Below the pieces are notes generated by a model. The model did no database searches. It saw only the letters and a list, made by a program, of their open reading frames with translations, and had not been told where the DNA came from. Below, piece after piece: positions 1-10,460 of a stretch of 64,000 nt of DNA. The stretch covers positions 124,001 to 188,000 of the forward strand of contig JASJCQ010000008.1 of NCBI GenBank assembly GCA_030065915.1. Reading direction: 5' to 3'. Within the stretch, counting starts at the first letter, position 1. Each line of letters opens with the position of its first letter. Source of the stretch: Woeseiaceae bacterium (GTDB lineage: Bacteria > Pseudomonadota > Gammaproteobacteria > Steroidobacterales > Woeseiaceae). The position numbers were made by a program, and so were the translations under genes.

Positions 1-570
1 GTCGACAATGGTCTCAGTCGGGTCATCGAATACACCGGGCGCATCGGAGCCCGCATTTCGACTGTCGCCGACAATCCAGATGCCGGTATTGTCACTCTCG
101 ACCAATGCCTCGCCGACATCGCCGCTGTCGCTGAAGTCAATCTCGGTGTCCGTGTCCAGGTGCGACACGTCGCTGAGCGACGGGTCGAACGTCGTACCGG
201 AATCGTCCTCGCCGTCATCCTCACCGCCGAGCACACGCCACTCGACGCCGGTGTCCTCGATCCGAATGTCGTCACCGGCGAGCTGATCCAGGGTCTTCAG
301 CAGCGCCGCACTCTGTTCCGTGGATATTGTCTGGGGTGCGTCTGTGGCGTCCTCAGTGGCAACCGGTTCCTGCGGTTCGGGCTGCGGTTCCGGTTTCAAC
401 TCAGGGATCGATGGGTCGGGCGTGGTTTTACCCGGCTTCTGCTCAGACAGGTATTCCAGCGAATTGAACGCGTGGCCACAGCTTCCACAGCGCACCATGC
501 CGGCGGCCTGCTTCAAGACCTCGGCGGTCACGCGAAACGCGGATCCGCATTCGGGACACTGTGTATACAC
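1..570 (-). CDS. MJ0042-type zinc-ribbon protein (partial)
   Basis: The reading frame opens with GTG at 570, two bases after the prmA stop, and stays open for 190 codons to the window edge, so the C-terminus is missing. The first 31 residues form a zinc ribbon with cysteines at 5, 8, 28 and 31 (CPEC and CGSC), as in MJ0042/DUF3426 proteins. An acidic, proline-rich linker follows. In many gammaproteobacteria this family sits directly after prmA and before dusB-fis, and the arrangement here fits. The biochemical role of the family is not established; a membrane-anchored C-terminal domain is usual but lies outside the window. Confidence 0.75.
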   Translation of the reverse strand, partial: MYTQCPECGSAFRVTAEVLKQAAGMVRCGSCGHAFNSLEYLSEQKPGKTTPDPSIPELKPEPQPEPQEPVATEDATDAPQTISTEQSAALLKTLDQLAGDDIRIEDTGVEWRVLGGEDDGEDDSGTTFDPSLSDVSHLDTDTEIDFSDSGDVGEALVESDNTGIWIVGDSRNAGSDAPGVFDDPTETIVD

Positions 571-572
571 GG

Positions 573-1463
573 CTAGCTCGCTATTCGACGGCCGCTGAGC
601 CGCACCCAGGTCTGTCCGTCCTGGTGCATCTCCTTCTGTTCTTCAAACTCGATGCAATGCTCATAAGCTTTTCGAACACTTGCGGCCTGTTTCTCAAGGA
701 CTCCAGATAATGCCAGTCTACCGTCGCTTTTGACATATTCTGAGAGCTGGTTCGCAAGTTCTACAAGCGGCCCGGCGAGGATATTGGCCAATACGACGTC
801 ATATTCGCCGGAAATCGCCGTCGGATCCTCGATAATTCCGACGGTGACACAATTTCGCCGAGCATTCTGCTCTGTCGCGAGCAGGGCCTGCGGGTCGATA
901 TCGATACCGTCGGCCGAATCGGCACCGAGCTTCATGGCGGCGACGGCGAGGACGCCGGAGCCGCAACCGTAGTCGAGTACGCGGGCGCCAGCCAGGTCGA
1001 TCTGGTCCAGCCATTCCAGGCACATCGCCGTCGTCGGGTGGGTACCGGTGCCGAAGGCAAGTCCCGGATCGAGCTGAACCGTGATGGCGCCTTCGACGCC
1101 CGGGTCCTGGTCGCCGGGGCAGATCCACAGCCGGCGGCCAAATCGCATCGGTGCGAGGTCGACCATCCACTCGCGTTCCCAGTCACGGTCCTCAAGGGTC
1201 TCCAGGCGATGCTCCGGCAGTTCCGGCAGGTCGAGGGCGGCGCACAGGCTATCGACGATGTGATCGACGGTGATGCTGTCGTCGAACAGGGCGGTGACTC
1301 GCGTTCGGTTCCATAGCGGCGTCTCGCCGACACCGGGTTCGAGTACGGGGTCGTCTGCAGCGTCGCTGTACGTTACCGACGCTGCGCCTAGCTCCAGCAA
1401 AGCGTCCTCGACGGACGCCGGCTCCAGCGATTCGAGCGAGAGTATGAACTGCTGCCAGGCCAC
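573..1463 (-). CDS. prmA: Ribosomal protein L11 methyltransferase
   Basis: This is a SAM-dependent methyltransferase that trimethylates ribosomal protein L11 in the cytoplasm. Its 296 residues match the family length. The N-terminal L11-recognition domain covers about residues 1-100. The family signature GTGTHPTT is at 138-145, the SAM-binding loop DYGCGSG at 164-170, and the catalytic-loop sequence NILAGPL at 227-233. It is probably cotranscribed with the zinc-ribbon gene downstream (2 bp gap) and follows accC after about 50 bp. Confidence 0.95.
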   Translation of the reverse strand: MAWQQFILSLESLEPASVEDALLELGAASVTYSDAADDPVLEPGVGETPLWNRTRVTALFDDSITVDHIVDSLCAALDLPELPEHRLETLEDRDWEREWMVDLAPMRFGRRLWICPGDQDPGVEGAITVQLDPGLAFGTGTHPTTAMCLEWLDQIDLAGARVLDYGCGSGVLAVAAMKLGADSADGIDIDPQALLATEQNARRNCVTVGIIEDPTAISGEYDVVLANILAGPLVELANQLSEYVKSDGRLALSGVLEKQAASVRKAYEHCIEFEEQKEMHQDGQTWVRLSGRRIAS

Positions 1464-1511
1464 TGCGTGCTACCCACTGGTTCCGGCCTGATGCCCGGAG
1501 CCGTCTTTGAC

Positions 1512-2855
1512 TCAAGTCAGGCCGAGGCGTTTCTCGAGATAGTGAATGTCCGTACCACCCTGCTGAAACGCAGCGTGCTGGAAAATCTCCTGGTGCAGCG
1601 GGATGTTCGTCTTGATGCCTTCGACGACCATCTCCGACAATGCGTTCTTCATCCGCGCAAACGCCGCATCACGATCCTGACCGTGCGTGATCAGTTTGCC
1701 GATCATCGAGTCATAGAATGGCGGAACCCGATAACCGCTGTACAGGTGAGTCTCCACGCGAACACCCGGTCCGCCCGGCGCGTGATACAGGTTCACCATG
1801 CCTGGCGATGGCATGAACGTCTTCGGATCTTCCGCGTTGATGCGGCACTCGATCGAATGACCCTGGATCTTGACGTCTTCCTGTTTGATGGAGAGCTTCT
1901 CGCCGCTCGCGATACGTAACTGTTCACGCACCAGGTCAACGCCCGTGATCATCTCCGTAACCGGGTGTTCAACCTGCAGGCGCGTGTTCATCTCGATGAA
2001 GTAGAACTCGCCGTTCTCGTACAGGAACTCGAACGTGCCGGCACTTCGATAACCGATCTCGAGGCAGGCATTGACGCAACGAGCACCGATGCGGTCACGC
2101 TGCTCTTGTGTGATACCGGGCGCCGGCGCCTCCTCGACGACTTTCTGGTGGCGACGCTGCATCGAGCAGTCTCGTTCGCCCAGGTGAATTGCATTCCCCT
2201 GGCCATCGGCTAAAAGCTGGAACTCGACATGGCGCGGTGCCTCCAGGAACTTCTCCATGTAAACGACGTCGTTGTCGAACGCGGCTCGTGCTTCCGCCTT
2301 GGTGACGGTAATGGCGGAGGTCAGGTTGGCCTCGGAGTGCACGACGCGCATGCCGCGTCCGCCGCCACCACCCGATGCCTTGATGATGATCGGGTAACCG
2401 ATTTCGCGAGCCAGTCGTATGTTCTCGTCCGTGTCATCGCCTAACGGACCGTCCGAACCGGGTACACAGGGCACGCCGGCCGCTTTCATCGCCTTGATCG
2501 CAGAGACCTTGTCTCCCATCAGGCGTATCGCCGAGGCAGGCGGACCGATAAACGTAAAGCCGGATTCTTCGACGCGTTCCGCGAAATCGGCGTTCTCCGA
2601 CAGGAAGCCGTAGCCGGGGTGTATGCCCACGGCATCGGTGACTTCTGCAGCAGAAATGATCGCCGGCATGTTGAGATAGCTTTCCGTGGATGCCGGTGGG
2701 CCAATGCAAACGGTCTCGTCTGCGAGCAACACATGCTTCAGGTTGTTGTCAGCGGACGAATGCACCGCGACGGTCTTGATGCCGAGTTCGCGACACGCCC
2801 TGAGAACGCGGAGTGCAATCTCGCCGCGATTCGCTATTAGGATCTTCTCGAGCAT
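1512..2855 (-). CDS. accC: Acetyl-CoA carboxylase, biotin carboxylase subunit
   Basis: AccC carries out the ATP-dependent carboxylation of biotin on AccB, the first half-reaction of malonyl-CoA synthesis. The protein has 447 residues, the normal length. It begins with the typical biotin carboxylase start ([15 protein letters not shown]). It carries the glycine-rich ATP-grasp loop GGGGGRGM near residue 165 and the active-site segment [14 protein letters not shown] near 290. It lies 7 bp after accB in the conserved order aroQ-accB-accC and is surely cotranscribed with it. Confidence 0.97.
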   Translation of the reverse strand: MLEKILIANRGEIALRVLRACRELGIKTVAVHSSADNNLKHVLLADETVCIGPPASTESYLNMPAIISAAEVTDAVGIHPGYGFLSENADFAERVEESGFTFIGPPASAIRLMGDKVSAIKAMKAAGVPCVPGSDGPLGDDTDENIRLAREIGYPIIIKASGGGGGRGMRVVHSEANLTSAITVTKAEARAAFDNDVVYMEKFLEAPRHVEFQLLADGQGNAIHLGERDCSMQRRHQKVVEEAPAPGITQEQRDRIGARCVNACLEIGYRSAGTFEFLYENGEFYFIEMNTRLQVEHPVTEMITGVDLVREQLRIASGEKLSIKQEDVKIQGHSIECRINAEDPKTFMPSPGMVNLYHAPGGPGVRVETHLYSGYRVPPFYDSMIGKLITHGQDRDAAFARMKNALSEMVVEGIKTNIPLHQEIFQHAAFQQGGTDIHYLEKRLGLT

Positions 2856-2862
2856 CGGCTTG

Positions 2863-3351
2863 TCAATCGCTGGCGCGTTGGTCGATCACAAACAGCGTCT
2901 GTCCGTATTCAACCGGCTCGCCGTTCTGAACGCGAATAGACTTGATGACGCCGGATACGTCCGCCTCGATCTGGTTCATCATCTTCATTGCCTCGATGAT
3001 GCAGACCGTGTCGCCTTCGCTGACGCGGTCACCAACCTGTACGTACGGGGCCGAGCCCGGCGACGACGCTGAGTAGAACGTGCCGACCATCGGCGACTTG
3101 ATGTCGTAGCCTTCGTCTTCGCTCGGCGATGGGGCAGCAGCGGGTGCGGGTGCTGCAGCCTCGACCGGAGCAGGCGCAGGAGGCGCCGCTGGAGCCGGAG
3201 CGGCAACAGGGGCCGGTACCGCGGCGGCGACCGGTATTCCCTGGGCGTGCCGGCTGATGCGAACGGACTCCTCGCCTTCGGTTATCTCAATTTCAGCGAT
3301 GCCGGATTCATCCAGCAGCTCAATCAGTTTTTTTACTTTTCTTATGTCCAT
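2863..3351 (-). CDS. accB: Biotin carboxyl carrier protein of acetyl-CoA carboxylase
   Basis: AccB carries the biotin shuttled between AccC and the carboxyltransferase. The start at 3351 (MDIRKVKK, 162 residues) is chosen because AGGAAGAG lies just upstream and the homologous N-terminus begins there; the frame is open further upstream but that part overlaps aroQ. Residues 1-35 are the N-terminal helix region, 40-78 an Ala/Pro-rich flexible linker, and 82-162 the biotinyl domain with the biotinylation motif EAMKM (Lys123). Confidence 0.96.
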   Translation of the reverse strand: MDIRKVKKLIELLDESGIAEIEITEGEESVRISRHAQGIPVAAAVPAPVAAPAPAAPPAPAPVEAAAPAPAAAPSPSEDEGYDIKSPMVGTFYSASSPGSAPYVQVGDRVSEGDTVCIIEAMKMMNQIEADVSGVIKSIRVQNGEPVEYGQTLFVIDQRASD

Positions 3352-3364
3352 CCGCTCTTCCTGT

Positions 3365-3805
3365 TTAATTGTTGGCCTGGCGATGTGCTGCGAGTATCGC
3401 CAATTCGTATGCGTATGCGCCGAGTCCGAACAGGCAGCCCGTTGCGATGTCGCTGAAGTAGCTCTTGTGTCTGAAGTCTTCCCTGGCAAAGGTATTGCTC
3501 AGGTGAATCTCGATGAACGGCATCTTGACCGCAAGGAAAGCGTCGCGAAGCGCGACACTCGTGTGCGTGTAGCCGCCCGGGTTAAACAGCGTGATCTGGA
3601 TGCCGTCGGCGGCAGCCGACTGCACCCGGTCGATCAAGTCATGTTCGGCATTGCTCTGGAAGCATTCCAGCTCGTGCCCCAGCTCCTCCGCCAGCTCGGT
3701 ACAGCGAGCTTCGATGTCGGACAGGCGAGTCGACCCATAGACGCCGGGCTCACGATCACCCAGCAGGTTCAGGTTTGGCCCGTTTAGCAGAAGAAATTTG
3801 GACAT
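3365..3805 (-). CDS. aroQ: Type II 3-dehydroquinate dehydratase
   Basis: The enzyme dehydrates 3-dehydroquinate to 3-dehydroshikimate in the shikimate pathway. The family N-terminus [12 protein letters not shown] is at residues 5-16, the catalytic tyrosine is Tyr23 in GVYG, and the substrate-loop sequence [10 protein letters not shown] lies in the middle. The start at 3805 (MSKFLLL, 146 residues) is preferred over an in-frame ATG at 3841, which would add 12 non-conserved basic residues. It is the first gene of the aroQ-accB-accC cluster. Confidence 0.95.
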   Translation of the reverse strand: MSKFLLLNGPNLNLLGDREPGVYGSTRLSDIEARCTELAEELGHELECFQSNAEHDLIDRVQSAAADGIQITLFNPGGYTHTSVALRDAFLAVKMPFIEIHLSNTFAREDFRHKSYFSDIATGCLFGLGAYAYELAILAAHRQANN

Positions 3806-3950
3806 TTGGCGACGTTGGCGGCCAGATTGCCGAAGATGCACGCAATTCTAACCCTATTGCACCAGAAGAGTACAAGTTTCTCGCAGACGAGGTGCGGGGT
3901 GCAGTCGCGCAGGCCGACAACCCGGGTCTGCGTTCGCCGCTGGCAGCGGC

Positions 3951-4577
3951 CTAGAGCAGTTCGCGAGCGTCCTCGATCGTGATCTCGCCGGAATCGAGCT
4001 TCGCCAGCGTATCGACAAGGAGTTCGAGGTCGTCCTCGAAAATCTCGCCCATATGCGTGTCGATCAGCTGTCCGTCTTTGCCCACGATCATCGTGAAGGG
4101 CAACCCGATAAACGGCACGCCGGAGGTCTCAGCGATCGCCATCGCGTCTTCCTGTCCGACCAGCACCGGGTAGTTGAACTCGGCCGCCTCGGCATATCGA
4201 CTCACCTCCTCGGGGAAGTCGACCGCGACGCCAATCACCTGGATGTCGGCATCGGCCTGCGCGTCCTGGAAGTCCTTCAGCAGCGGAATCTCACGGCGGC
4301 ACGGGGCGCACCACGTCGCCCAGAAGTTGACGATGCGGTGCTTCCCGTCCCAGGACGCGAATTCTATCGGCGTACCGTCGATGTCGGGCAGCGTGAAGCT
4401 CACGCCCGTGCCGTCAGCCGGCGGCGGGGACAGGTCGTTGGACGGTTCTGCATAGTCTGCAGCGGGCGCGGCGTCTGCCGCCGGGATCGCGGGCTCAGCC
4501 TTCTGTTTGGCGATGTACAGCAATGCTCCACCGGCCAGAGCCACCAGCCAGACGCCGATGATCAGTGCAATTCTCAT
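3951..4577 (-). CDS. TlpA/ResA-like membrane-anchored thioredoxin
   Basis: A predicted periplasmic thiol-disulfide reductase of 208 residues. One N-terminal membrane helix (about 3-22) is followed by an Ala/Pro-rich spacer and a thioredoxin fold with the redox motif WCAPC (Cys90 and Cys93). It sits 7 bp after dsbD on the same strand, so it probably receives electrons from DsbD. Its target is unknown; cytochrome c maturation or repair of periplasmic thiols would be typical. Confidence 0.9.
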   Translation of the reverse strand: MRIALIIGVWLVALAGGALLYIAKQKAEPAIPAADAAPAADYAEPSNDLSPPPADGTGVSFTLPDIDGTPIEFASWDGKHRIVNFWATWCAPCRREIPLLKDFQDAQADADIQVIGVAVDFPEEVSRYAEAAEFNYPVLVGQEDAMAIAETSGVPFIGLPFTMIVGKDGQLIDTHMGEIFEDDLELLVDTLAKLDSGEITIEDARELL

Positions 4578-4584
4578 GGAATTC

Positions 4585-6894
4585 CTATTCCGTTACTTGT
4601 GCGGTAATGGCCGAAGGCTGAGCGAATGCCTGACGCACATGCTCCGAGAAAGCCGCTGCTTTCATATACCCGACGACCTCGTAGCCGTGCCGCTGTTGTC
4701 CGTCCGGGCCGAAAAAAATGATCGTAGGCGGGCCGAAGACACCGAAGCGAGCCAGCAGCGCCTGGTCGGCTTCGTCATTGGCGGTTACGTCCGCCTTCAA
4801 CAACACGGTGCCCGATAGTGTGGCCTGAACTTCTTCGTCGGTAAAGGTGAACGCCTCCATCTCTTTGCAGGAAACGCACCACTCGGCCCAGAAATCCAGC
4901 ATCGCCGTCTTGCCCTGACTTGCAGCAAGCGCGACCTCACGATCCAGGTCGTCAACCGTCTTGATGACCTGGAATTCCAATTTCTCTTCCTTGACGGCTT
5001 CGCCGCCGCCGAGATTTACGCTCGCGAGCGGCTGCAGAGGATTCGTGCCGCCGGTCAGTGAACCCAGAAGCAACAGGATGCCGTAGATCATGCCGAGTGT
5101 GCCGAAACCCTTGCCGAGCTTCTGCGCCGCCGTAGAGTCGGTGCCCAGGGAGGTCAGGCCACCGAGGAAGACGCCCGCCATGAAGACGAGCACGGCCCAC
5201 ATCGCCAGCGTAATCTCGCCCGGCAGGAAGCGCGACAGCATCCAGATTGCGAGCGCCAGCATCATGAAACCGAAAGCGCCTTTAACGGCTTCCATCCACG
5301 CGCCGGCTTTCGGCAGCAGCTGTCCGGCAGATGCGCCGACCAACAGCAGTGGAGCACCCATGCCGAGGCTCATCGCGAATAACGCAAGGCCGCCTCGCAG
5401 CATGTCGCCGGTCTGACCGATAACGGTCAGCGTCGCGACCAGCGGCGGCGCGACGCAGGCGGTCACGATCAACGACGACAGGGCGCCCATGACGAACGCG
5501 CCGACCATCGTGCCGCTTTTCTGGTTGCCGGAAGCTGCCGCCAGACGACTCTGAATGCTGCTCGGCATCTGCAGCTCAAACATACCGAACATGCTCATTG
5601 CCAGGACGACGAACAGGCCTGCGAACACAATCAGGACCCATGGCGCGTTGAAAGCCGCCTGCAGCTGTAATCCGGCTGCCGCAGCGACGATCCCGGCCGC
5701 TGTGTATACCAGCGCCATGCCCATGACGTAGCTCAACGACAACGTGAAGCCGCGGACGGGGCTCACGTTGTCTCCGTCGCCGGCAATGATGCCCGACAGG
5801 ATCGGGATCATCGGCAATACGCAGGGTGTGAAGGCCAGCAACAGGCCGGCACCGAAGAAGGTGGCGACTACGATCCAAAGGTTGGAACCCGTAATAATGC
5901 CGGCAAGACGGCCCTGTTCCGAAACCGGGGCGCCGTTGACGGTTGACGACTGCTGGGGGCTTGTCGTGGCCGCGCCCGGGGATGTCGAATCACCAGCAGG
6001 ATTGGTCGGGTCGCTGATCGCCGCGACACCGTACGCGGACAGGTCATCGACCTTGTCGACTGCGGGCAGTTCAACCGCGATGACTTCCTTGAGTGGCAGG
6101 TAACACAGACCACCTTCGGCACAGCCCTGGTAGCCCAGTTCGAACTCGACTGTCGTTGCCTCGGTCGTGCCGCGTGCGACCTGCACGCGTCCGACTGCTT
6201 CCAGGTAATAGACTTCCTGTTCGCCAAAGAACTGGTCGGTCTTCATCTTGCCGTCCGGAAGCTCGAGGCTCGTTGCGCGAGCCGGCCCGCTCTTCACGGC
6301 GACGGAGATCTTGTCCCTGTAAACGTAGTACTCAGGCTCGATGCGTATGCCTACCTCGACGGTGTTACCGTCGACGACAAAGACGTCCGGAAAGAAGACT
6401 TCCTCGGGAGGCGGGAAATCGGATTGTGCAGTGTTGCCAAGCGAGCTGAAATCGAGCTTCTGAGGTGCGGATGCGGATTTCAGCGAGACCGTTTCGATCC
6501 AGGTCGTTGGCGCATAGCAAAAGCCGGAGTCGAGGCAGCCTCGGCTGTCGATCGTCAGCGGCACTTTCGCAGGCTTGGATCCGTTCACGGTGTACGGAAT
6601 ACGAACAAGGAAACTACCGCGGTAGATTTCCTGTTCGCCGAGAAACTCATCGCTGTGGATCTCACCGTCCGGGTATTCAACGTCACCGAATGTGATCGCG
6701 GAGTCGCCGCTGGTGAAGTTGAAGGCCTTGCGATACATGTAGGCCCCGTCGTCGACAAACCAGTCGACTTCGAGTGCATCGCCGGCGTCGAAAACCGCGT
6801 ACTTGAATACTTCGTCGGGCGGCAGTGGGCGGTCCTGCGCCAGCAAAGGCGCGGCGACGAGCAGCAGTAACCAGCTTAAACGTTTGAGAATCAT
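4585..6894 (-). CDS. dsbD: Thiol:disulfide interchange protein DsbD with two alpha domains
   Basis: DsbD moves electrons from cytoplasmic thioredoxin across the inner membrane to periplasmic reductases. The protein has 769 residues, about 200 more than the enterobacterial form. A signal peptide (1-19) is followed by two successive N-terminal alpha-type domains, each ending in the Cys-x5-Cys-Tyr signature: Cys120/126 and Cys258/264. The membrane beta domain spans about 335-615 with its cysteine pair in PCVLP (Cys358) and ACVAP (Cys480). The C-terminal thioredoxin domain has WCVSC (Cys673/676). The extra alpha domain explains the length. The gene heads a two-gene unit with the TlpA-like thioredoxin. 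Confidence 0.95.
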   Translation of the reverse strand: MILKRLSWLLLLVAAPLLAQDRPLPPDEVFKYAVFDAGDALEVDWFVDDGAYMYRKAFNFTSGDSAITFGDVEYPDGEIHSDEFLGEQEIYRGSFLVRIPYTVNGSKPAKVPLTIDSRGCLDSGFCYAPTTWIETVSLKSASAPQKLDFSSLGNTAQSDFPPPEEVFFPDVFVVDGNTVEVGIRIEPEYYVYRDKISVAVKSGPARATSLELPDGKMKTDQFFGEQEVYYLEAVGRVQVARGTTEATTVEFELGYQGCAEGGLCYLPLKEVIAVELPAVDKVDDLSAYGVAAISDPTNPAGDSTSPGAATTSPQQSSTVNGAPVSEQGRLAGIITGSNLWIVVATFFGAGLLLAFTPCVLPMIPILSGIIAGDGDNVSPVRGFTLSLSYVMGMALVYTAAGIVAAAAGLQLQAAFNAPWVLIVFAGLFVVLAMSMFGMFELQMPSSIQSRLAAASGNQKSGTMVGAFVMGALSSLIVTACVAPPLVATLTVIGQTGDMLRGGLALFAMSLGMGAPLLLVGASAGQLLPKAGAWMEAVKGAFGFMMLALAIWMLSRFLPGEITLAMWAVLVFMAGVFLGGLTSLGTDSTAAQKLGKGFGTLGMIYGILLLLGSLTGGTNPLQPLASVNLGGGEAVKEEKLEFQVIKTVDDLDREVALAASQGKTAMLDFWAEWCVSCKEMEAFTFTDEEVQATLSGTVLLKADVTANDEADQALLARFGVFGPPTIIFFGPDGQQRHGYEVVGYMKAAAFSEHVRQAFAQPSAITAQVTE

Positions 6895-7094
6895 AATCGT
6901 TCTGTAAATCCTGCGGGGCCCGGATCGGACGTGTCGGCCATCGTTGGCACGTTATAAGACCGCTAAACGGACCGCATTGTTACGCGGAAATCTACCCCTG
7001 TCATCGACACAGTTCGAGTTTTCGCCGGAAAACCCGGGGCGTGACGCCAGGCTGCGCGCTCCCTTCGATTGGACAAAATGTCGGGCCGCATCCC

Positions 7095-7123
7095 TTGAAT
7101 TTCAACGATCCATGACTATCATT
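7095..7123 (+). promoter_or_regulatory. Possible groESL promoter
   Basis: TTGAAT at 7095-7100 and ATCATT at 7118-7123 are separated by 17 bp and lead directly into the CIRCE operator. The CTTGAA at the -35 region also resembles a sigma-32 box, but the -10 part does not match it well. The assignment rests on position and partial matches only. Confidence 0.4.
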
Positions 7124-7148
7124 AGCACTCCTCGCGGTCGAGTGCTAA
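7122..7148. promoter_or_regulatory. CIRCE operator (HrcA site)
   Basis: A perfect inverted repeat TTAGCACTC, nine-base spacer, GAGTGCTAA lies 63 bp upstream of the groES ATG. This is the exact CIRCE consensus bound by the heat-shock repressor HrcA. It shows that groESL here is probably repressed by HrcA, whatever sigma factor drives it. hrcA itself is not in the window. Confidence 0.96.
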
Positions 7149-7211
7149 CAGCGACCAGCGGAAAGCCGCCAAAAGTCGGCTAAAAATCAATAGTTTACAG
7201 GAGATACACAC

Positions 7212-7502
7212 ATGAAGATTCGTCCGCTTCATGATCGGGTAATCGTCAAGCGTATGGAAGAAGAGCGCATGTCCGCTGGTGGCATCGTTATTCCCGACGC
7301 GGCGACGGAAAAGCCGATCAAGGGTGAAGTCATCGCTGCCGGCAACGGCAAGATTCTGGAAAACGGCGACGTTCGCGGTCTGGATGTCAAAGTGGGTGAC
7401 ACGGTTCTGTTCGGCAAGTACGCCGGCACCGAGGTCAAGGTTGAAGGCGACGAGCTGCTGGTGATGAAGGAAGACGACATCATGGCAGTGATCGAAGGCT
7501 AA
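7212..7502 (+). CDS. groES: Co-chaperonin GroES
   Basis: GroES is the 10 kDa lid of the GroEL folding chamber. The 96 residues match the family from [14 protein letters not shown] to the C-terminal DDIMAVIEG, including the mobile-loop region ([13 protein letters not shown]). An AGGAG Shine-Dalgarno lies upstream of the ATG. It is the first gene of the groESL operon, controlled by the CIRCE site, with groEL 19 bp downstream. Confidence 0.98.
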   Translation: MKIRPLHDRVIVKRMEEERMSAGGIVIPDAATEKPIKGEVIAAGNGKILENGDVRGLDVKVGDTVLFGKYAGTEVKVEGDELLVMKEDDIMAVIEG

Positions 7503-7509
7503 GGGATAA

Positions 7510-9165
<1,656 letters not shown>

Positions 9166-9197
9166 TCATCCGTCTGAGCACGCTCGAAAGAGAAGAG

Positions 9198-9228
9198 AGC
9201 CCGGCGAGAGATCGCCGGGCTTTTTTTT
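9198..9228 (+). terminator. Intrinsic terminator of groESL
   Basis: A perfect 10 bp stem (9198-9207 with 9212-9221, AGCCCGGCGA paired to its complement), a GAGA tetraloop and a T run at 9221-9228. It lies 32 bp after the groEL stop. Confidence 0.95.
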
Positions 9229-9267
9229 GCCCGGCGGACAGCCGTCGTCCGTGCGACTGAATCAGGC

Positions 9268-9295
9268 AAAAAAAAAGCCGCCCAGAGGTGGGCGG
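9268..9295 (-). terminator. Distal intrinsic terminator, minus strand
   Basis: Read on the minus strand, a GCCGCCCAC/CTGGGCGGC hairpin is followed by nine T residues (the A run at 9268-9276 on the plus strand). It is the second of two terminators downstream of the barrel gene at 9501-10160. Confidence 0.85.
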
Positions 9296-9304
9296 CATCA
9301 AGTA

Positions 9305-9333
9305 TAAAAAAAGCCGGAGGGGGGCTCCGGCTT
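9305..9333 (-). terminator. Proximal intrinsic terminator, minus strand
   Basis: On the minus strand an AAGCCGGAG/CTCCGGCTT stem with a short C-rich loop runs into seven T residues (A run at 9306-9312). It is the first terminator met by transcripts of the outer-membrane barrel gene, about 170 bp after its stop. Confidence 0.85.
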
Positions 9334-9500
9334 AGCCGGGTTGCGACATCAGGGGGGATAGGCGTCACAACCCTTGGGGATGACTGCATACTAGGAAAAG
9401 CCCCTCGAAAGATCGTCTCAGCGGCGTATCCAACTGTTTCAAATTGCAACAGTGTTCCGAAACTATCCCGGGAGGGGCTCCTGCAGACGCAACGCCAGCC

Positions 9501-10160
9501 TTAGAAGCGCCAGCCCAGGCCTATGTTCAGAGACCAGTGATCGTAGTCGGCCGAGACTGTCTGCGAGTTGTCGGACGGCAGCTCCAATGTGACTTCCCCG
9601 GCAAGCAGGTACTCGACCGACGTATCGATGAACAGCCGATCGCTGAGCTCATAACGGCCGCCCAGTCGCAGCTCGAACGCGGTGTCGTCGCTTTCAAACG
9701 AGATTTCCTGCTGTCCATCGCTGTCGAAATCGATATCGATTTCCTGAATCCAGACGATGCCGGGGCCAATGTAGCCCGTTAGCTTCTCATTTTGTCCGAG
9801 CCCGAATCGGTACAGCAGGCTGGCACCGAAAGACAGAGACGCGAAGTCTCCCTCGCTAAAGCTGCCGAGCGGACCGATGTCGACCGGGTCCAGTTCATTG
9901 CGGCGGTACTGGATGTCGCCCTCGATGCTCCAGCCGTTATCGAACTGGTAGCCCAGCGTGCCACCGCCAACGAATGATGTAGTGAAATCCGCGTCCGCAC
10001 TGAATTGCTGCGCGCCGTCGGAATAAACCAGCGTCGTCGACTGCAGGTTGCCGGCGCCGACCGACGCCGTTGTGTACCAGTGGCTCTCTTCTGCCGCTGC
10101 CGCTGCGCTAAATACGCAAATGATCAAGCTTGCTGAACCAGTGATTGCCTTACTTTTCAT
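9501..10160 (-). CDS. Outer-membrane beta-barrel protein
   Basis: A 219-residue protein with a cleavable signal peptide (about 1-22, ending AAAAEES). Alternating hydrophobic/aromatic strands follow, ending in the C-terminal outer-membrane signature LNIGLGWRF with terminal Phe. It resembles small OmpA/OmpW-like eight-stranded barrels (porin-like opacity protein families). No ligand or function can be assigned. It is monocistronic, with two strong terminators downstream. Confidence 0.8.
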   Translation of the reverse strand: MKSKAITGSASLIICVFSAAAAAEESHWYTTASVGAGNLQSTTLVYSDGAQQFSADADFTTSFVGGGTLGYQFDNGWSIEGDIQYRRNELDPVDIGPLGSFSEGDFASLSFGASLLYRFGLGQNEKLTGYIGPGIVWIQEIDIDFDSDGQQEISFESDDTAFELRLGGRYELSDRLFIDTSVEYLLAGEVTLELPSDNSQTVSADYDHWSLNIGLGWRF

Positions 10161-10460
10161 TCTTCCATCTCCCTAAAAATTTCCCTGTTCGGATTGAACG
10201 AGTACATCGTCATGGAGCTGGCGGATGAGTGCGTCTCATTTCGGTTTCGGGTTGTTTCCGTGAGCAACGGACCTCGCCCGGCCTGTTACAAATTCCGGTA
10301 CCGGGAGCAGGCGGAAACACTGGGTCTTTGTAGCCTCAGGCCCTCAAGCCGGCGTCCAGCTGGCCGATACCTTTCCTGTGGGTTGCCGCAACCGGGCACC
10401 CACACGCCGGACCGCTGTGCAGGAATGACACGGCACTGGCGCGCACAGGCGGAGTAGCGC
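10161..10460. other. Intergenic region between divergent genes
   Basis: About 300 bp between the barrel gene (minus) and the hybrid kinase gene (plus). It must contain both promoters. I see no clear consensus promoter, operator, RNA structure or small ORF worth calling. Confidence 0.5.

Larger units (their letters stand above)
6895..7211. other. Divergent intergenic region dsbD / groES
   Basis: A 317 bp region between divergent genes. It holds the leader of dsbD on one side and the groES promoter and CIRCE operator on the other. No convincing ORF is present. Confidence 0.6.
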
